Positions 46,202-55,607 of a stretch of DNA of 64,000 nucleotides are shown piece by piece (positions within the stretch are counted from its first letter, which is position 1; each line of letters starts with the position of its first letter). The notes beneath the pieces were generated by a model. The model made no database searches. It was not told the origin of the DNA and worked only from the letters and a program-made list of their open reading frames with translations. This DNA is from Microbacterium sp. MYb45 (GTDB lineage Bacteria > Actinomycetota > Actinomycetes > Actinomycetales > Microbacteriaceae). The stretch covers positions 744,001 through 808,000 of the forward strand of contig NZ_PCPG01000001.1 in NCBI RefSeq assembly GCF_002979655.1. Reading direction: 5' to 3'. The translations under genes were made by a program, and so were the position numbers.

Positions 46202-48440
46202 CCCGGTAGACGTCGTAGACGGCGTCGATCCGACGGACCGCGTTCAGTACACGGTCCAGGTGCACGGCATCGCCCATCTCGAAGACGAACCGGCTCAGAG
46301 CCAAGCGCTCATCGGTGGTGGTGACCGTCGCCGAGAGGATGTTGACGTGGTGCTCGCTCAGCACGCGCGTCACATCGGAGAGAAGGCCCGAGCGGTCGAG
46401 CGCCTCGACCTGGATCTGCACGCGGAACACGCTCTTCGTCGTCGGGGCCCACGACACCTCGACGAAGCGGTCCTGCTCGTTGCTGAGCGCCTTGACGTTG
46501 ACGCAGTCCGCCCGGTGCACCGAGACGCCACTACCGCGCGTCACGAATCCGACGATCTGGTCACCGGGAACCGGGGTGCAGCACTTGGCCAGCTTCACCA
46601 GGATGTCGTTGGCGCCGCGCACCAGCACGCCGGAGTCGCCGGATCGCGGCTCACGCGTCGGGACGCTCCCGGGCAGATCGATGGCGCCCGTGCTGGGGTC
46701 GTTGGCCGCGACCAGAGCCGTGACCTTCTCGAGCACCGACTGCGTCGACACGTGTCCTTCGCCGACCGCCGCGTAGAGCGCCGAGACGTCTTCGTAGTGC
46801 AGCCCGCGCGCGACCTCGGCGAACGAGTCCTGGCTCATCAGCTTCTGCAGCGGCAGGTTCTGACGGCGCATCGCGCGGGCGATGGCCTCCTTGCCCTGCT
46901 CGATGGCCTCTTCGCGGCGCTCCTTGGTGAACCAGCCGCGGATCTTGTTCCGCGCCCGGGTGCTCGCGACGAAACCGAGCCAGTCCTGGCTGGGGCCGGC
47001 ATCCGGGTTCTTCGAGGTGAACACCTCGACCACGTCACCGCTCTTGAGTTCCGATTCCAGAGGCACGAGGCGCCCGTTGACCTTGGCACCCATCGTGCGG
47101 TGGCCGATCTCGGTGTGCACCGCGTAGGCGAAGTCCACGGGAGTCGCGCTGGCCGGCAGGCCGATCACCCGCCCCTTGGGCGTGAAGACGTAGACCTCCT
47201 TCGCACCGATCTCGAAGCGCAGCGAGTCGAGGAACTCACCGGGGTCAGCGGTCTCGGCCTGCCAGTCGGAGATGTGCGCGAGCCACGCCATGTCCGTGTC
47301 GGAGGCGCGGACCTCGGTCTTGCCACCGCCGTTCATCCGCTCCTTGTACATCCAGTGCGCGGCGACACCGTACTCGGCCTGCTGATGCATCTCGTGCGTA
47401 CGGATCTGAATCTCGACCGTGCGACCGGCGGGACCGATGACCGTGGTGTGCAGCGACTGATAGAGGTTGAACTTCGGGGTGGCGATGTAGTCCTTGAACC
47501 GGCCGGGCAGCGGCGTCCAGCGAGCGTGGATCGCACCCAGGACGGCGTAGCAGTCGCGCACCGAGGAGACGAGGACGCGGATGCCGATCAGATCGTAGAT
47601 GTCGTCGAACTCGCGGCCGCGGATGACCATCTTCTGGTACACCGAGTAGAGCTGCTTCGGGCGCCCGACGACTTTGCCGCGGATGCGGAGATCGCGCAGA
47701 TCCTCGTCGATCTCCTCGACCACCTGAGCGAGATACTTCTCGCGCTGCGGGGTCCGCTGCGCGATGAGGCTGTGGATCTCGTTGTAGATCTTCGGGTGCA
47801 GCACAGCGAACGAGAGGTCTTCGAGCTCGGACTTGATCGCCTGGATGCCGAGACGGTTCGCCAGCGGGGCGTAGATCTCGAGCGTCTCCTTGGCCTTCTT
47901 CGTGGCCTTCTCCGGTGGGACGAAACCCCAGGTGCGCGCATTGTGCAGGCGGTCGGCCAGCTTGATGAGCAGGACCCGGATGTCCTTCGACATCGCCACG
48001 ATCATCTTGCGGACCGTCTCGGCCTGCGCGCTCTCGCCGTACTTGACCTTGTCGAGCTTGGTCACGCCGTCGACGAGCATCGCGACCTCGTCGCCGAACT
48101 CGGCGGTGAGATCGGTCAGCGCGTAGCCCGTGTCTTCGACCGTGTCGTGCAGGAGCGCCGCAGCGATGGCCCGCGGGCCCAGACCGAGCTCGGCGAGGAT
48201 CTGTGCGACAGCCAGCGGGTGCGTGATGTACGGCTCGCCGCTCTGGCGCTTCTGCCCCTCGTGCTTCTCCTTCGCGACCGCGTATGCGCGTTCGATGACG
48301 GAGAAGTCGCCCTTGGGATGATTCGCACGCACCGTGCGGATCAAGTTGTCGAGGTCGTTGATGCGGGACGCGCGGGAGAAGATGCGGGGAACCAGTCGTC
48401 GCAGACTCGAACCCTGCGATGACGTCTGCGGTTCCGCCAT
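46188..48440 (-). CDS. relA: Bifunctional (p)ppGpp synthetase/hydrolase (RelA/SpoT type)
   Basis: Stringent-response enzyme. 750 residues: HD hydrolase domain (LLHDTVEDTGYALTDL, IKLADRLHNARTWG), synthetase domain (FDDIYDLIGIRVLVSSV, GRFKDYIATPKFNLYQSLHTTV), TGS (EVYVFTPKGRVIGLPASATPVDFAY), helical and zinc-finger regions (AKCCTPVPGDQIVGFV), and a C-terminal ACT domain. Both catalytic domains look intact. ATG at 48440 preferred to an in-frame TTG one codon earlier; GGGAGG lies upstream. Confidence 0.97.
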   Translation of the reverse strand: MAEPQTSSQGSSLRRLVPRIFSRASRINDLDNLIRTVRANHPKGDFSVIERAYAVAKEKHEGQKRQSGEPYITHPLAVAQILAELGLGPRAIAAALLHDTVEDTGYALTDLTAEFGDEVAMLVDGVTKLDKVKYGESAQAETVRKMIVAMSKDIRVLLIKLADRLHNARTWGFVPPEKATKKAKETLEIYAPLANRLGIQAIKSELEDLSFAVLHPKIYNEIHSLIAQRTPQREKYLAQVVEEIDEDLRDLRIRGKVVGRPKQLYSVYQKMVIRGREFDDIYDLIGIRVLVSSVRDCYAVLGAIHARWTPLPGRFKDYIATPKFNLYQSLHTTVIGPAGRTVEIQIRTHEMHQQAEYGVAAHWMYKERMNGGGKTEVRASDTDMAWLAHISDWQAETADPGEFLDSLRFEIGAKEVYVFTPKGRVIGLPASATPVDFAYAVHTEIGHRTMGAKVNGRLVPLESELKSGDVVEVFTSKNPDAGPSQDWLGFVASTRARNKIRGWFTKERREEAIEQGKEAIARAMRRQNLPLQKLMSQDSFAEVARGLHYEDVSALYAAVGEGHVSTQSVLEKVTALVAANDPSTGAIDLPGSVPTREPRSGDSGVLVRGANDILVKLAKCCTPVPGDQIVGFVTRGSGVSVHRADCVNVKALSNEQDRFVEVSWAPTTKSVFRVQIQVEALDRSGLLSDVTRVLSEHHVNILSATVTTTDERLALSRFVFEMGDAVHLDRVLNAVRRIDAVYDVYRVTSS

Positions 48441-48462
48441 CAACTCACCTCCCGATCACTTC

Positions 48463-48468
48463 ATCCTA
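48463..48468 (-). promoter_or_regulatory. Putative -10 box for relA
   Basis: TAGGAT on the minus strand, 22 bp before the relA ATG with GGGAGG in between; no clear -35. Follows the secF hairpin. Confidence 0.4.
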
Positions 48469-48483
48469 CGCGTGCTGAGGGCG

Positions 48484-48499
48484 CCGAGCTTCCGCTCGG
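48484..48499 (-). terminator. Hairpin downstream of secF
   Basis: CCGAGC-TTCC-GCTCGG, 22 bp after the secF stop, with partial extension of the stem on both sides. Candidate terminator between secF and relA. Confidence 0.45.
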
Positions 48500-48520
48500 A
48501 GCACCCTCGGCCCGGACCCC

Positions 48521-49510
48521 TCAGGCTTCGACGGACGCCCGGCTGCGAGCCTCGCGGATGCGGGCGTCGCGCTCCTTGAGCTGGGGCTCGTTCTCGCGGA
48601 ACAGCGAGTAGAGCGGTGCGGCCACGAACAGCGTGGAGTACGTCGCGACGAGGATGCCGACGAAGATCGACAGCGAGATGTCGGTGAGCGATTCCGCACC
48701 GAGCCAGAAGGCGCCGATGAAGAGCACGGCGCCGACCGGCAACGCCGCGACCACAGACGTGTTGATGGAGCGCACGAGGGTCTGGTTAACGGCGAGGTTC
48801 ACCGATTCGCCGAACAGTCGGGCAGACTTCTCCCCGTCTTCGGTGGTGTTCTCCCTGACCTTGTCGAACACGACAGTGGTGTCGTACAGCGAGTACGCCA
48901 GGATCGTCAGGAAGCCGATGACGGCAGCCGGAGAGATCTCGAAGCCCGCCAGCGCGTAGACGCCGACCGTGATGACGAGCACGTCGAGCAGGCCGATGAT
49001 CGCCGCCGCCGACATCTTCCACGTGCGGAAGTAGATCGCGAGGATCAGGAACGTGAGGGCGAGGAAGATCGCGAGACCCCACAGCGACTGCTTCGTGACG
49101 TTCTCGCCCCAGGCCGGGCCGATGAACGACGACGTCACATTGGCGGGCTCCACACCGTAGGCGTCTGCGAGGGCTTCCGCGACGTCCTGCGTCTCGGCGG
49201 CGCTCATCTGGTCGGTCTGGACGCGGATGTCCTTTCCGTTCAGGACGACGACCTTGGTCGCGGCTCCCGGCACGACCGACTGGACGGCCTCCTTCGCGGT
49301 GTCCTGATCGACCGTGTCGGGCGCCTGCACCGTGAACTGGGACCCACCGGTGAACTCGATGGAGAACTGGATGGGGCGGATGAGCGGCACGAGGGCCGAA
49401 CCGACGACGAGCACGATGGCGATGATGAACCACAGGCGACGCTTGCCGACGAACGGGAAAGAGGTCTTGCCGGAATAGAGGTTGTTTCCGAACTCATTCA
49501 TGGAAGGCAT
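48521..49510 (-). CDS. secF: Protein translocase subunit SecF
   Basis: Membrane subunit that assists Sec-dependent export using the proton motive force. 329 residues, six membrane helices, one before and five after the periplasmic loop that carries FTGGSQFTVQAPDTVDQ; conserved motif VLAYSLYDTTVVFDKVRENT. Hydrophilic charged tail. ATG shares one base with the secD stop (TGATG). Confidence 0.97.
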   Translation of the reverse strand: MPSMNEFGNNLYSGKTSFPFVGKRRLWFIIAIVLVVGSALVPLIRPIQFSIEFTGGSQFTVQAPDTVDQDTAKEAVQSVVPGAATKVVVLNGKDIRVQTDQMSAAETQDVAEALADAYGVEPANVTSSFIGPAWGENVTKQSLWGLAIFLALTFLILAIYFRTWKMSAAAIIGLLDVLVITVGVYALAGFEISPAAVIGFLTILAYSLYDTTVVFDKVRENTTEDGEKSARLFGESVNLAVNQTLVRSINTSVVAALPVGAVLFIGAFWLGAESLTDISLSIFVGILVATYSTLFVAAPLYSLFRENEPQLKERDARIREARSRASVEA

Positions 49511-51258
49511 CAGGCGTCTCCCTCACTTCCGGGCTTGGTGGGTCTGTCGCCCGCGAGTGCCTCGGCGCGCTTTCGTTCTGCGATGGTCTGGCGGCGATCC
49601 GCCTCGCCCCGGGAGCGGGCGTTCTTCGCACCGCGACCGGCCGATGCCGTCGAGACCTCCCGGTACTGGGACCGGCTTCGGTACACCGCACCGAGCGCCT
49701 CGGGGTCGAGGCCCGAGAGCTTGTGACCGCCGCCGAAGAATCGGGTGCGCGCAAGGAGCTGCATCACCGGGTGCGTGAAGATCACGAAGATGAACACGTC
49801 GATCAGGGTGGTGAGACCGAGTGTGAAGGCGAAGCCCTTCACCGTGGCGTCGGCGAGGATGTAGAGCACGACCGCAGCCAGGATGTTGATCGACTTCGAG
49901 ATGTAGATGGTCCGCTTCGCGCGGCCCCAGCCGTCTTCGACCGCGGCGGTGATCGACTTGCCGTCGCGCAGCTCATCTCGTATTCGTTCGAAGTAGACGA
50001 TGAACGAGTCGGCGGTGAAGCCGATCGAGACGATCAGACCGGCGACGCCGGCGAGCGAGAGACGGAAGCCGAGCCGCCAGGCGAGGATGCAGATGATGAT
50101 GTAGGTCAGGACGGCCATCACCGCGATCGAGGCGATGATCACCGAACCGAGCGCGCGATACACGATGAGCGAGTAGATCGCGACGAGTGCGAGACCGATG
50201 AGACCCGCGATCAGACCGATCTGCAGCTGCTGGGTTCCGAGAGTCGCCGAGATCGTGTCGGAGCTCTGCACGACGAAGCTGAGCGGCAGGGCACCGAACT
50301 TCAGCTGGTCGGCGAGCGTCGTCGCCGTCTCCTGCGTGAAGCTGCCCGAGATGCTGGGACGGCCGTCGAGGATGACGCCGTTCATCCGCGGAGCGCTGAT
50401 CACGTCGCCGTCGAGCACGAACGCGAACTGATCGCGCGGGGACAGACCGTCGATGCGGTTCTGGTTGAGACGCGTGCTGACCTTGCCGAAGGCATCGCCG
50501 CCCTCGCCGTTCATGGTCAGCTGCACGATCCACGCGCCGGACTTCTGATCGCGACCCGCGGAGGCATCCGTGATCGCGGTGCCGTCGAGCTCGGCCGGTC
50601 CGAGGAGGAACTTCTGCGCCTTGTCCGGGGAGCAGGCGACGACCGGCTCGTCCTTCGGGGCACGGGCGGGGTCGTTGTCCGGGTTCTCGCAGTCGTAGGC
50701 CTGGAACTCCGCTGCCAGCTTGTCCGTCACCCATGACAGGTCGCTCGCGTCGGTCGGCTCGGCGGTCGGCGTCGCATTCAGCGACGGGTCCGGGCTGGGG
50801 TACGGAGTGGAGTTCCCATCCTCGCCGACGAACTCGGTGCTCGCGGCCGTCGTGTACAGCACGGGTCGCAGCTCGAGCTGCGCGCTCGCCTGGATGCGCT
50901 CACGAGTCTGCGCATCCGCCTCGCCCGGGATCTGGACGACGATGTTCTGTCCACCCTCGGTCGTGATGTCGGCCTCGGCCACACCCGACGCATCCACGCG
51001 CTGGCGGATGATCGCCGCGGCCTGGTCGAGCTGCTCCTGCGTGGGAGCCGCTCCGTCCTCGGTCTCGGCGCTGAGGACGATCTGGGTGCCGCCCTGCAGG
51101 TCGAGTGCGAGCTCAGGAGTCCAGGAACTGACCGGCTGGCCTTCGGCGTCCTTGATGACGTACACGCCCAGCGAGTTGATGCCGAACAGAACACCCGTCA
51201 CGAGGAGCAGGCCGAGGAGGACCCGCCAGGCGTGACGGACGGGAGAAGATGAAGCCAC
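49510..51258 (-). CDS. secD: Protein translocase subunit SecD
   Basis: Partner of SecF. 582 residues: N-terminal helix (LLGLLLVTGVLFGINSLGVYV), large external P1 domain (LALDLQGGTQIVLSAE; IRQRVDASGVAEADI), and a five-helix C-terminal bundle with GLALVAIYSLIVYRALG, GFTADSFIVYFERIRDELR and a basic cytoplasmic tail. GTG start at 51258. The external domain carries an extra Ser/Pro/Thr stretch around residue 145. Confidence 0.97.
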   Translation of the reverse strand: MASSSPVRHAWRVLLGLLLVTGVLFGINSLGVYVIKDAEGQPVSSWTPELALDLQGGTQIVLSAETEDGAAPTQEQLDQAAAIIRQRVDASGVAEADITTEGGQNIVVQIPGEADAQTRERIQASAQLELRPVLYTTAASTEFVGEDGNSTPYPSPDPSLNATPTAEPTDASDLSWVTDKLAAEFQAYDCENPDNDPARAPKDEPVVACSPDKAQKFLLGPAELDGTAITDASAGRDQKSGAWIVQLTMNGEGGDAFGKVSTRLNQNRIDGLSPRDQFAFVLDGDVISAPRMNGVILDGRPSISGSFTQETATTLADQLKFGALPLSFVVQSSDTISATLGTQQLQIGLIAGLIGLALVAIYSLIVYRALGSVIIASIAVMAVLTYIIICILAWRLGFRLSLAGVAGLIVSIGFTADSFIVYFERIRDELRDGKSITAAVEDGWGRAKRTIYISKSINILAAVVLYILADATVKGFAFTLGLTTLIDVFIFVIFTHPVMQLLARTRFFGGGHKLSGLDPEALGAVYRSRSQYREVSTASAGRGAKNARSRGEADRRQTIAERKRAEALAGDRPTKPGSEGDA

Positions 51259-51314
51259 GTGTGTTCAGCTTTCTGGGAGGACGGAGATCCGAAGGGCCGC
51301 GCCGGCCGCGGAGA

Positions 51315-51716
51315 TTACTTGTCGTCGGCGTCGCGCTCGAGGCGAGCGCGCGTCTCCTCGGGAGTCTCGAGCGCGGGGGCGGCCGCCTCGTCGACGGCCG
51401 GCTCCTCGATCACATCGACAGGGGCGTCGACGATCGCGTCCTTGGGCTCGACGACGCGGAGGATCGCCTGGCTGTGGACGTCGATGATGGTGCCCGGCGC
51501 GATCTCGACGAGCGCGGGCGTGTCGAGGTCGTCAGGGTCGTACGAGACGATCGTCCCGTAGATGCCGCCCTGCAGGAGCACCTTGGCGCCGGGAACGGTC
51601 TTGGTCGCCTTCTCCTCCTGCTCGGCCTTCATCTGCTTCGTGCGCTTGCGCGTGTTGAAGATCATGAAGACGAGGAGGACGGCGAGAAGGCCGAAGAGCA
51701 GGAATTCCATGGGCAT
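51315..51716 (-). CDS. yajC: Preprotein translocase subunit YajC
   Basis: Small SecDF accessory. 133 residues: one N-terminal membrane helix (EFLLFGLLAVLLVFMIF), the YajC domain (GAKVLLQGGIYGTIVSYD, VEIAPGTIIDVHSQAI) and an acidic Ala/Pro-rich tail longer than in E. coli. Lies 56 bp upstream of secD in the usual yajC-secD-secF order. Confidence 0.94.
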   Translation of the reverse strand: MPMEFLLFGLLAVLLVFMIFNTRKRTKQMKAEQEEKATKTVPGAKVLLQGGIYGTIVSYDPDDLDTPALVEIAPGTIIDVHSQAILRVVEPKDAIVDAPVDVIEEPAVDEAAAPALETPEETRARLERDADDK

Positions 51717-51788
51717 GGGGGAAGCGCCTTTCTCAGGTGCACGCTCCAGCCTTTGGGCGCGCGAAGGTAACCGGGAAGTCTTCAGTGA

Positions 51789-52814
51789 TTATAGGTCATC
51801 CAACTTAAGCATCCCGTCCGGATGCGCGACGCCGAGATGCGCGTAGGCCTCCGGCATCGCCACACGACCGCGCGGCGTGCGTCCGAGGAAGCCGATGCGA
51901 ACGAGGTACGGCTCCACCACGCTCTCCACGGTCTCGCCCTCTTCGCCGACCGCCACGGCGAGCGTGCTCAGGCCGACCGGTCCTCCGCGGAAACGGCGGA
52001 CCAGCGCCTCCAGCACCGCGCGGTCCAGCCGGTCGAGGCCGATCGCGTCGACGTCGTAGAGTTCGAGCGCCGCGCGCACGTCGTGGATCGTGGCCCCGCC
52101 CTCGCCGTGCACGAGGGCGTAGTCGCGGACCCGGCGCAGCAGGCGGTTCGCGATGCGGGGGGTGCCTCGAGAGCGGCGTGCGATCTCGGAGAGCGCATCG
52201 GTCGGCACGTCGACGCCGAGGACCGCGGCCGAACGGGCGATGACCTGCTCGAGCTCGGGCTCGTCGTAGAACTCCAGGTGTCCGGTGAATCCGAATCGGT
52301 CGCGCAGCGGATTCGGCAGCAGACCGGATCGCGTCGTGGCCCCGACGAGTGTGAAGGGAGAGAGCTCGAGCGGGATGCTCGTCGCTCCGGCGCCCTTGCC
52401 GACCATGATGTCGATCCGGTAGTCCTCCATCGCCAGGTACAGCATCTCCTCTGCGGAGCGCGCCATGCGATGGATTTCGTCGATGAAGAGCACCTCCCCC
52501 GGCACCAGGCTGGAGAGCAGGGCTGCGAGGTCGCCGGCGTGCTGGATCGCCGGGCCGCTCGACATGCGCAGCGGCCGCTCGCTCTCGTGGGCCACGATCA
52601 TCGCCAGCGTCGTCTTCCCGAGCCCCGGGGGGCCGGCGAGCAGGATGTGGTCGGCAGGACGGCTCTGGATGCGCGCAGCTTCGAGCAGCAGCTGCAGCTG
52701 TCCGCGCACCTTCTGCTGTCCGACGAAATCGCCCAGGCTGGTCGGGCGCAGTGCGCCCTCGATGGCGAGCTCGGTCTCGTCGGAGGGTTCGGTCGCGTCG
52801 AGGGGGTCAGCCAC
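51789..52814 (-). CDS. ruvB: Holliday junction branch-migration helicase RuvB
   Basis: AAA+ motor working with RuvA at four-way junctions. 341 residues: [21 protein letters not shown], Walker [14 protein letters not shown], Walker [10 protein letters not shown], sensor GATTRSGLL, and a C-terminal winged helix ([14 protein letters not shown]). GTG start at 52814 overlaps ruvA by 8 bp. Confidence 0.98.
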   Translation of the reverse strand: MADPLDATEPSDETELAIEGALRPTSLGDFVGQQKVRGQLQLLLEAARIQSRPADHILLAGPPGLGKTTLAMIVAHESERPLRMSSGPAIQHAGDLAALLSSLVPGEVLFIDEIHRMARSAEEMLYLAMEDYRIDIMVGKGAGATSIPLELSPFTLVGATTRSGLLPNPLRDRFGFTGHLEFYDEPELEQVIARSAAVLGVDVPTDALSEIARRSRGTPRIANRLLRRVRDYALVHGEGGATIHDVRAALELYDVDAIGLDRLDRAVLEALVRRFRGGPVGLSTLAVAVGEEGETVESVVEPYLVRIGFLGRTPRGRVAMPEAYAHLGVAHPDGMLKLDDL

Positions 52815-53427
52815 GAGCCTGGCCTCCCTGCGCGGGGCCGAGGAGCGCGAGGGTGCGTCGCAACAGCAGGGCCACGGTCGCCCGCTCGGCCTCCGTCGCC
52901 TCGGATGCCGTCTGGGCTGCCGCCTCGGCGGCGACCTTCTCCGACCAGCCGAGGCCGACCAGCGCCGCGGCCACCTGCGTGACCACGTCGGTGCCGCCCG
53001 ACATCACGGGCCTCGACGGCGCCGCGAAGGCCTGCACCTTGCCTGCAAGCTGCAGAACGATGAGTTTCGCCGTCTTGGGGCCGATGCCGGAGACCCGCCG
53101 GAACGGCGCATCGTCTTCCGCTGTCACGGCTTCGGCGATCTGATCGCCCGTGAGGTGCGAGAGCACCCCCAACGCGGATTTCGGCCCGACGCCGGTCACG
53201 CTGATCAGCAGGCCGAAGATCTCGAGCTCGCCGCGATCCGCGAAGCCGAACAGGGAGAGCGAGTCCTCACGGACGATGAGGCTCGTGTGCAAGAGGAGCT
53301 TCTCCCCCACGGTCGCGGTGTGTGCGACATCGGCAGGGACGGCGACGGCGAACCCGACACCACCCACGTCGATGACGACCTGATCGGACGTCGCATGCTG
53401 GACGACGCCGTGCAGTGAGGAGATCAT
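52807..53427 (-). CDS. ruvA: Holliday junction binding protein RuvA
   Basis: Tetrameric junction-binding protein. 206 residues: OB-fold ([20 protein letters not shown]), tandem helix-hairpin-helix ([32 protein letters not shown]) and C-terminal RuvB-binding helices ([16 protein letters not shown]). ATG 53427 lies 6 bp after a TAGGCT box, so a separate leaderless start for ruvAB is possible. Confidence 0.97.
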   Translation of the reverse strand: MISSLHGVVQHATSDQVVIDVGGVGFAVAVPADVAHTATVGEKLLLHTSLIVREDSLSLFGFADRGELEIFGLLISVTGVGPKSALGVLSHLTGDQIAEAVTAEDDAPFRRVSGIGPKTAKLIVLQLAGKVQAFAAPSRPVMSGGTDVVTQVAAALVGLGWSEKVAAEAAAQTASEATEAERATVALLLRRTLALLGPAQGGQARG

Positions 53428-53433
53428 CCCCTC

Positions 53434-53439
53434 AGCCTA
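53434..53439 (-). promoter_or_regulatory. Putative leaderless -10 box for ruvA
   Basis: TAGGCT on the minus strand with 6 bp (GAGGGG) to the ATG; in the 27-bp gap between ruvC and ruvA. Confidence 0.45.
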
Positions 53440-53454
53440 GGGCGTGGTTCGGAC

Positions 53455-54021
53455 CTATGTTCGAGCGACACGCTTCTCGGCGTCCGCCCAGGCCCGTTGC
53501 GCGGGAGTGAGCGCCCCCTGCCCGGATGCCGTGGGGCCACCGCGACGCCAGGCATGGCACAGCGCGATCGCCAGAGCGTCCGCGGCGTCAGCCGGCTGCG
53601 GAAGCGCATCCAGGCGCAGGATGCGCGCGATCATGGTCTGCACCTGCCGCTTGTCGGCCGCGCCGTAGCCGGTCACGGCCGCCTTGACCTCGCTCGGCGT
53701 GTGCGTGGCGGCGGGCAACCCGGACTCGGCCGCGATCAGCAGCGCGACTCCGCTGGCCTGAGCCGTCCCCATCACGGAGTGGGTGTTCTGCTGGGCGAAG
53801 ACGCGCTCGACGGCGACCGCGTCCGGGCGGTGCTCAGCGATCACGGCGCGGATGCCAGCGGCGACGATCGCGAGACGATCGCCGGTCTCCGCGTCCGGCG
53901 ATGACCGGATCACTCCCACGTGCACCAGCGTGCCGCGACGCGAAGGATCGACGTCGACGATTCCGACACCACAACGCGTGAGCCCGGGGTCGATGCCGAG
54001 CACGCGCAGAGAGGAGGTCAC
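53455..54021 (-). CDS. ruvC: Crossover junction endodeoxyribonuclease RuvC
   Basis: Resolves Holliday junctions. 188 residues, RNase H fold with the acidic residues in LRVLGIDPGLTRCGVG, AVERVFAQQNTHSVMGTAQ, GYGAADKRQVQ and DAADALAIALCH. GTG start at 54021, 6 bp after a TAGCCT box. First gene of ruvC-ruvA-ruvB. Confidence 0.97.
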   Translation of the reverse strand: MTSSLRVLGIDPGLTRCGVGIVDVDPSRRGTLVHVGVIRSSPDAETGDRLAIVAAGIRAVIAEHRPDAVAVERVFAQQNTHSVMGTAQASGVALLIAAESGLPAATHTPSEVKAAVTGYGAADKRQVQTMIARILRLDALPQPADAADALAIALCHAWRRGGPTASGQGALTPAQRAWADAEKRVART

Positions 54022-54027
54022 TCCCCC

Positions 54028-54033
54028 AGGCTA
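54028..54033 (-). promoter_or_regulatory. Putative leaderless -10 box for ruvC
   Basis: TAGCCT on the minus strand, 6 bp (GGGGGA) before the ruvC GTG, in the gap after yebC. Confidence 0.5.
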
Positions 54034-54066
54034 GGCGCGCGAGGAGACACCGGCCGTCCGGCGCGC

Positions 54067-54828
54067 CTACGCGTCGTCGTTCTCGAGCTCGGCCTGCACC
54101 TCGGCCGACAGGTCGAAGTTGGTGAACACGTTCTGCACGTCTTCGCTGTCTTCGAGAGCATCGATCAGGCGGAAGACCTTCCGCGCGGTGTCGGCGTCGA
54201 TCTCGACCTTGAGGTTCGGGACGAACTCGACGTCCGCCGACTCGTAGTCGATCCCGGCTTCCTGCAGCGCGCTGCGCACGGCCACCAGGTCGGTCGCCTC
54301 GGTGATGACCTCGAAGCCCTCGGCATGCGGCTCGATCTCCTCGGCTCCCGCCTCGAGCGCCGCCATCATGACGTCGTCCTCGGTGGTTCCCTCGGAGCCG
54401 ACGACGATGACGCCCTTGCGGCTGAAGTTGTAGGCGACGCTGCCGGGGTCGGCCAGAGTCCCACCGTTGCGACTGAGGGCAGTGCGGACTTCAGCGGCTG
54501 CGCGGTTCTTGTTGTCGGTCAGACACTCGATCATGAGGGCGACGCCGTTGGGTCCGTAGCCCTCGTACATGATCGAGAGATACTCGACGGCTTCGCCACC
54601 GATGCCCGCACCGCGCTTCACCGCGCGGTCGATGTTGTCCTTGGGGACGGACGTCTTCTTGGCCTTCTGAACGGCGTCGAAGAGCGTCGGGTTGCCCGCC
54701 AGGTCGGGTCCGCCGAGCTTCGCGGCGACCTCGATGTTCTTGATGAGCTTGGCCCAGGACTTCGCGCGCCTGGAGTCGATGATGGCCTTCTTGTGCTTCG
54801 TGGTCGCCCACTTGGAATGCCCGGACAT
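54067..54828 (-). CDS. YebC/PmpR family transcriptional or translational regulator
   Basis: 253 residues, beginning [23 protein letters not shown], the family signature, followed by [16 protein letters not shown] and the three-domain YebC body with FSRKGVIVV. Proteins of this family act as DNA-binding regulators or as ribosome-associated factors at polyproline. ATG 54828; an in-frame ATG 51 bp upstream is less likely. Precedes ruvC, as is common. Confidence 0.95.
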   Translation of the reverse strand: MSGHSKWATTKHKKAIIDSRRAKSWAKLIKNIEVAAKLGGPDLAGNPTLFDAVQKAKKTSVPKDNIDRAVKRGAGIGGEAVEYLSIMYEGYGPNGVALMIECLTDNKNRAAAEVRTALSRNGGTLADPGSVAYNFSRKGVIVVGSEGTTEDDVMMAALEAGAEEIEPHAEGFEVITEATDLVAVRSALQEAGIDYESADVEFVPNLKVEIDADTARKVFRLIDALEDSEDVQNVFTNFDLSAEVQAELENDDA

Positions 54829-54877
54829 AAGTCTCCGCTCGTCGTATCCGCCCCGGAACGTGCCCAGGGCGTCGTCC

Positions 54878-54883
54878 ATTCTA
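54878..54883 (-). promoter_or_regulatory. Putative -10 box for yebC
   Basis: TAGAAT on the minus strand, 49 bp before the yebC ATG. -35 not resolved. Confidence 0.45.
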
Positions 54884-54936
54884 TCGAAAAGCCGCGGTCG
54901 ACCGAGCGGCGTCCACCGCGGCCGTCCGCGCAGCCC

Positions 54937-55539
54937 TCATTCGCGCGGGTCGCGGCCCTGCAGGGTCACCGGGGCCGCACCGATCTGCAGCAACATGCGC
55001 GATTCATCGCCGCGCGCGACGCGCACATGTTCGGTGATGTACCCCGCGACCTCGTCGCTCGGCTCACCCTCGGCACAGGTTCCGACCGCGGTGTTCGCCT
55101 GCCGGACGAGCGCCATCATCATGGGGACGCGCTGGAGGAGGCGATCGGCTTCCTCCGGCTTGCCGACCGCTTCGGCGATCGCCCGCTCGCCCTTCGTCTG
55201 GTAGTCGCAGGCGAGCACGTGGGCTGCTCCGAACGCGGCCTGATCCCGCAACGGGGCGGTGGGATCGTGCAGGGCGTAGTAGCGGGCGACCTCGTCACGG
55301 AGCCACGGCACCAGCGGCAGGAGAGACTCCTGCGTCGCCTGATCGAGTTCTCCGCCCTGCAGCACCGGCTCCATCGCCGCCACGACCGCGTCCATCCATC
55401 CGCGCAGCGCAGTGGTGCGCGCCTCGTCTTCGGCGGCCCCGTTGATCATCGCCGACGCGCGATCGTAGACATGCAGTCGCTGCAGATTCATGTAGAGGTT
55501 GTTCAGGCCGATGAGTTGCCATTCCCGTGCGCCGATCAT
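54937..55539 (-). CDS. Hypothetical protein, helical
   Basis: 200 residues, not recognised. It begins MIGAREWQLIGLNNLYMNLQ and is mostly predicted helical and soluble, with no signal peptide or membrane helix; Asp/Glu-rich. The segment EPSDEVAGYITEHVRVARGD near the end is the least helical part. Start ATG 55539 lies 7 bp after TAGGGT, fitting a leaderless mRNA. It is divergent from the PLP-decarboxylase gene across 68 bp. Confidence 0.7.
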   Translation of the reverse strand: MIGAREWQLIGLNNLYMNLQRLHVYDRASAMINGAAEDEARTTALRGWMDAVVAAMEPVLQGGELDQATQESLLPLVPWLRDEVARYYALHDPTAPLRDQAAFGAAHVLACDYQTKGERAIAEAVGKPEEADRLLQRVPMMMALVRQANTAVGTCAEGEPSDEVAGYITEHVRVARGDESRMLLQIGAAPVTLQGRDPRE

Positions 55540-55546
55540 GCGCTCA

Positions 55547-55552
55547 ACCCTA
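55547..55552 (-). promoter_or_regulatory. Putative leaderless -10 box for the 200-residue hypothetical gene
   Basis: TAGGGT on the minus strand, 7 bp before the ATG at 55539. Confidence 0.4.
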
Positions 55553-55595
55553 CCGAGGCGTCGCGCGACCTCTGGCGCGAGAAGACACCCGGGTG

Positions 55596-55601
55596 TAGGC
55601 C
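55596..55601 (+). promoter_or_regulatory. Putative leaderless -10 box for the PLP-decarboxylase gene
   Basis: TAGGCC, 6 bp before ATG 55608. The last base departs from the TANNNT consensus, so weaker than the others. Confidence 0.3.
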
Positions 55602-55607
55602 TGAGGC

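Noticed and set aside
46260-48422. Long plus-strand open frame (720 codons) opposite relA
   Set aside because: Antisense shadow of relA with no recognisable domain.
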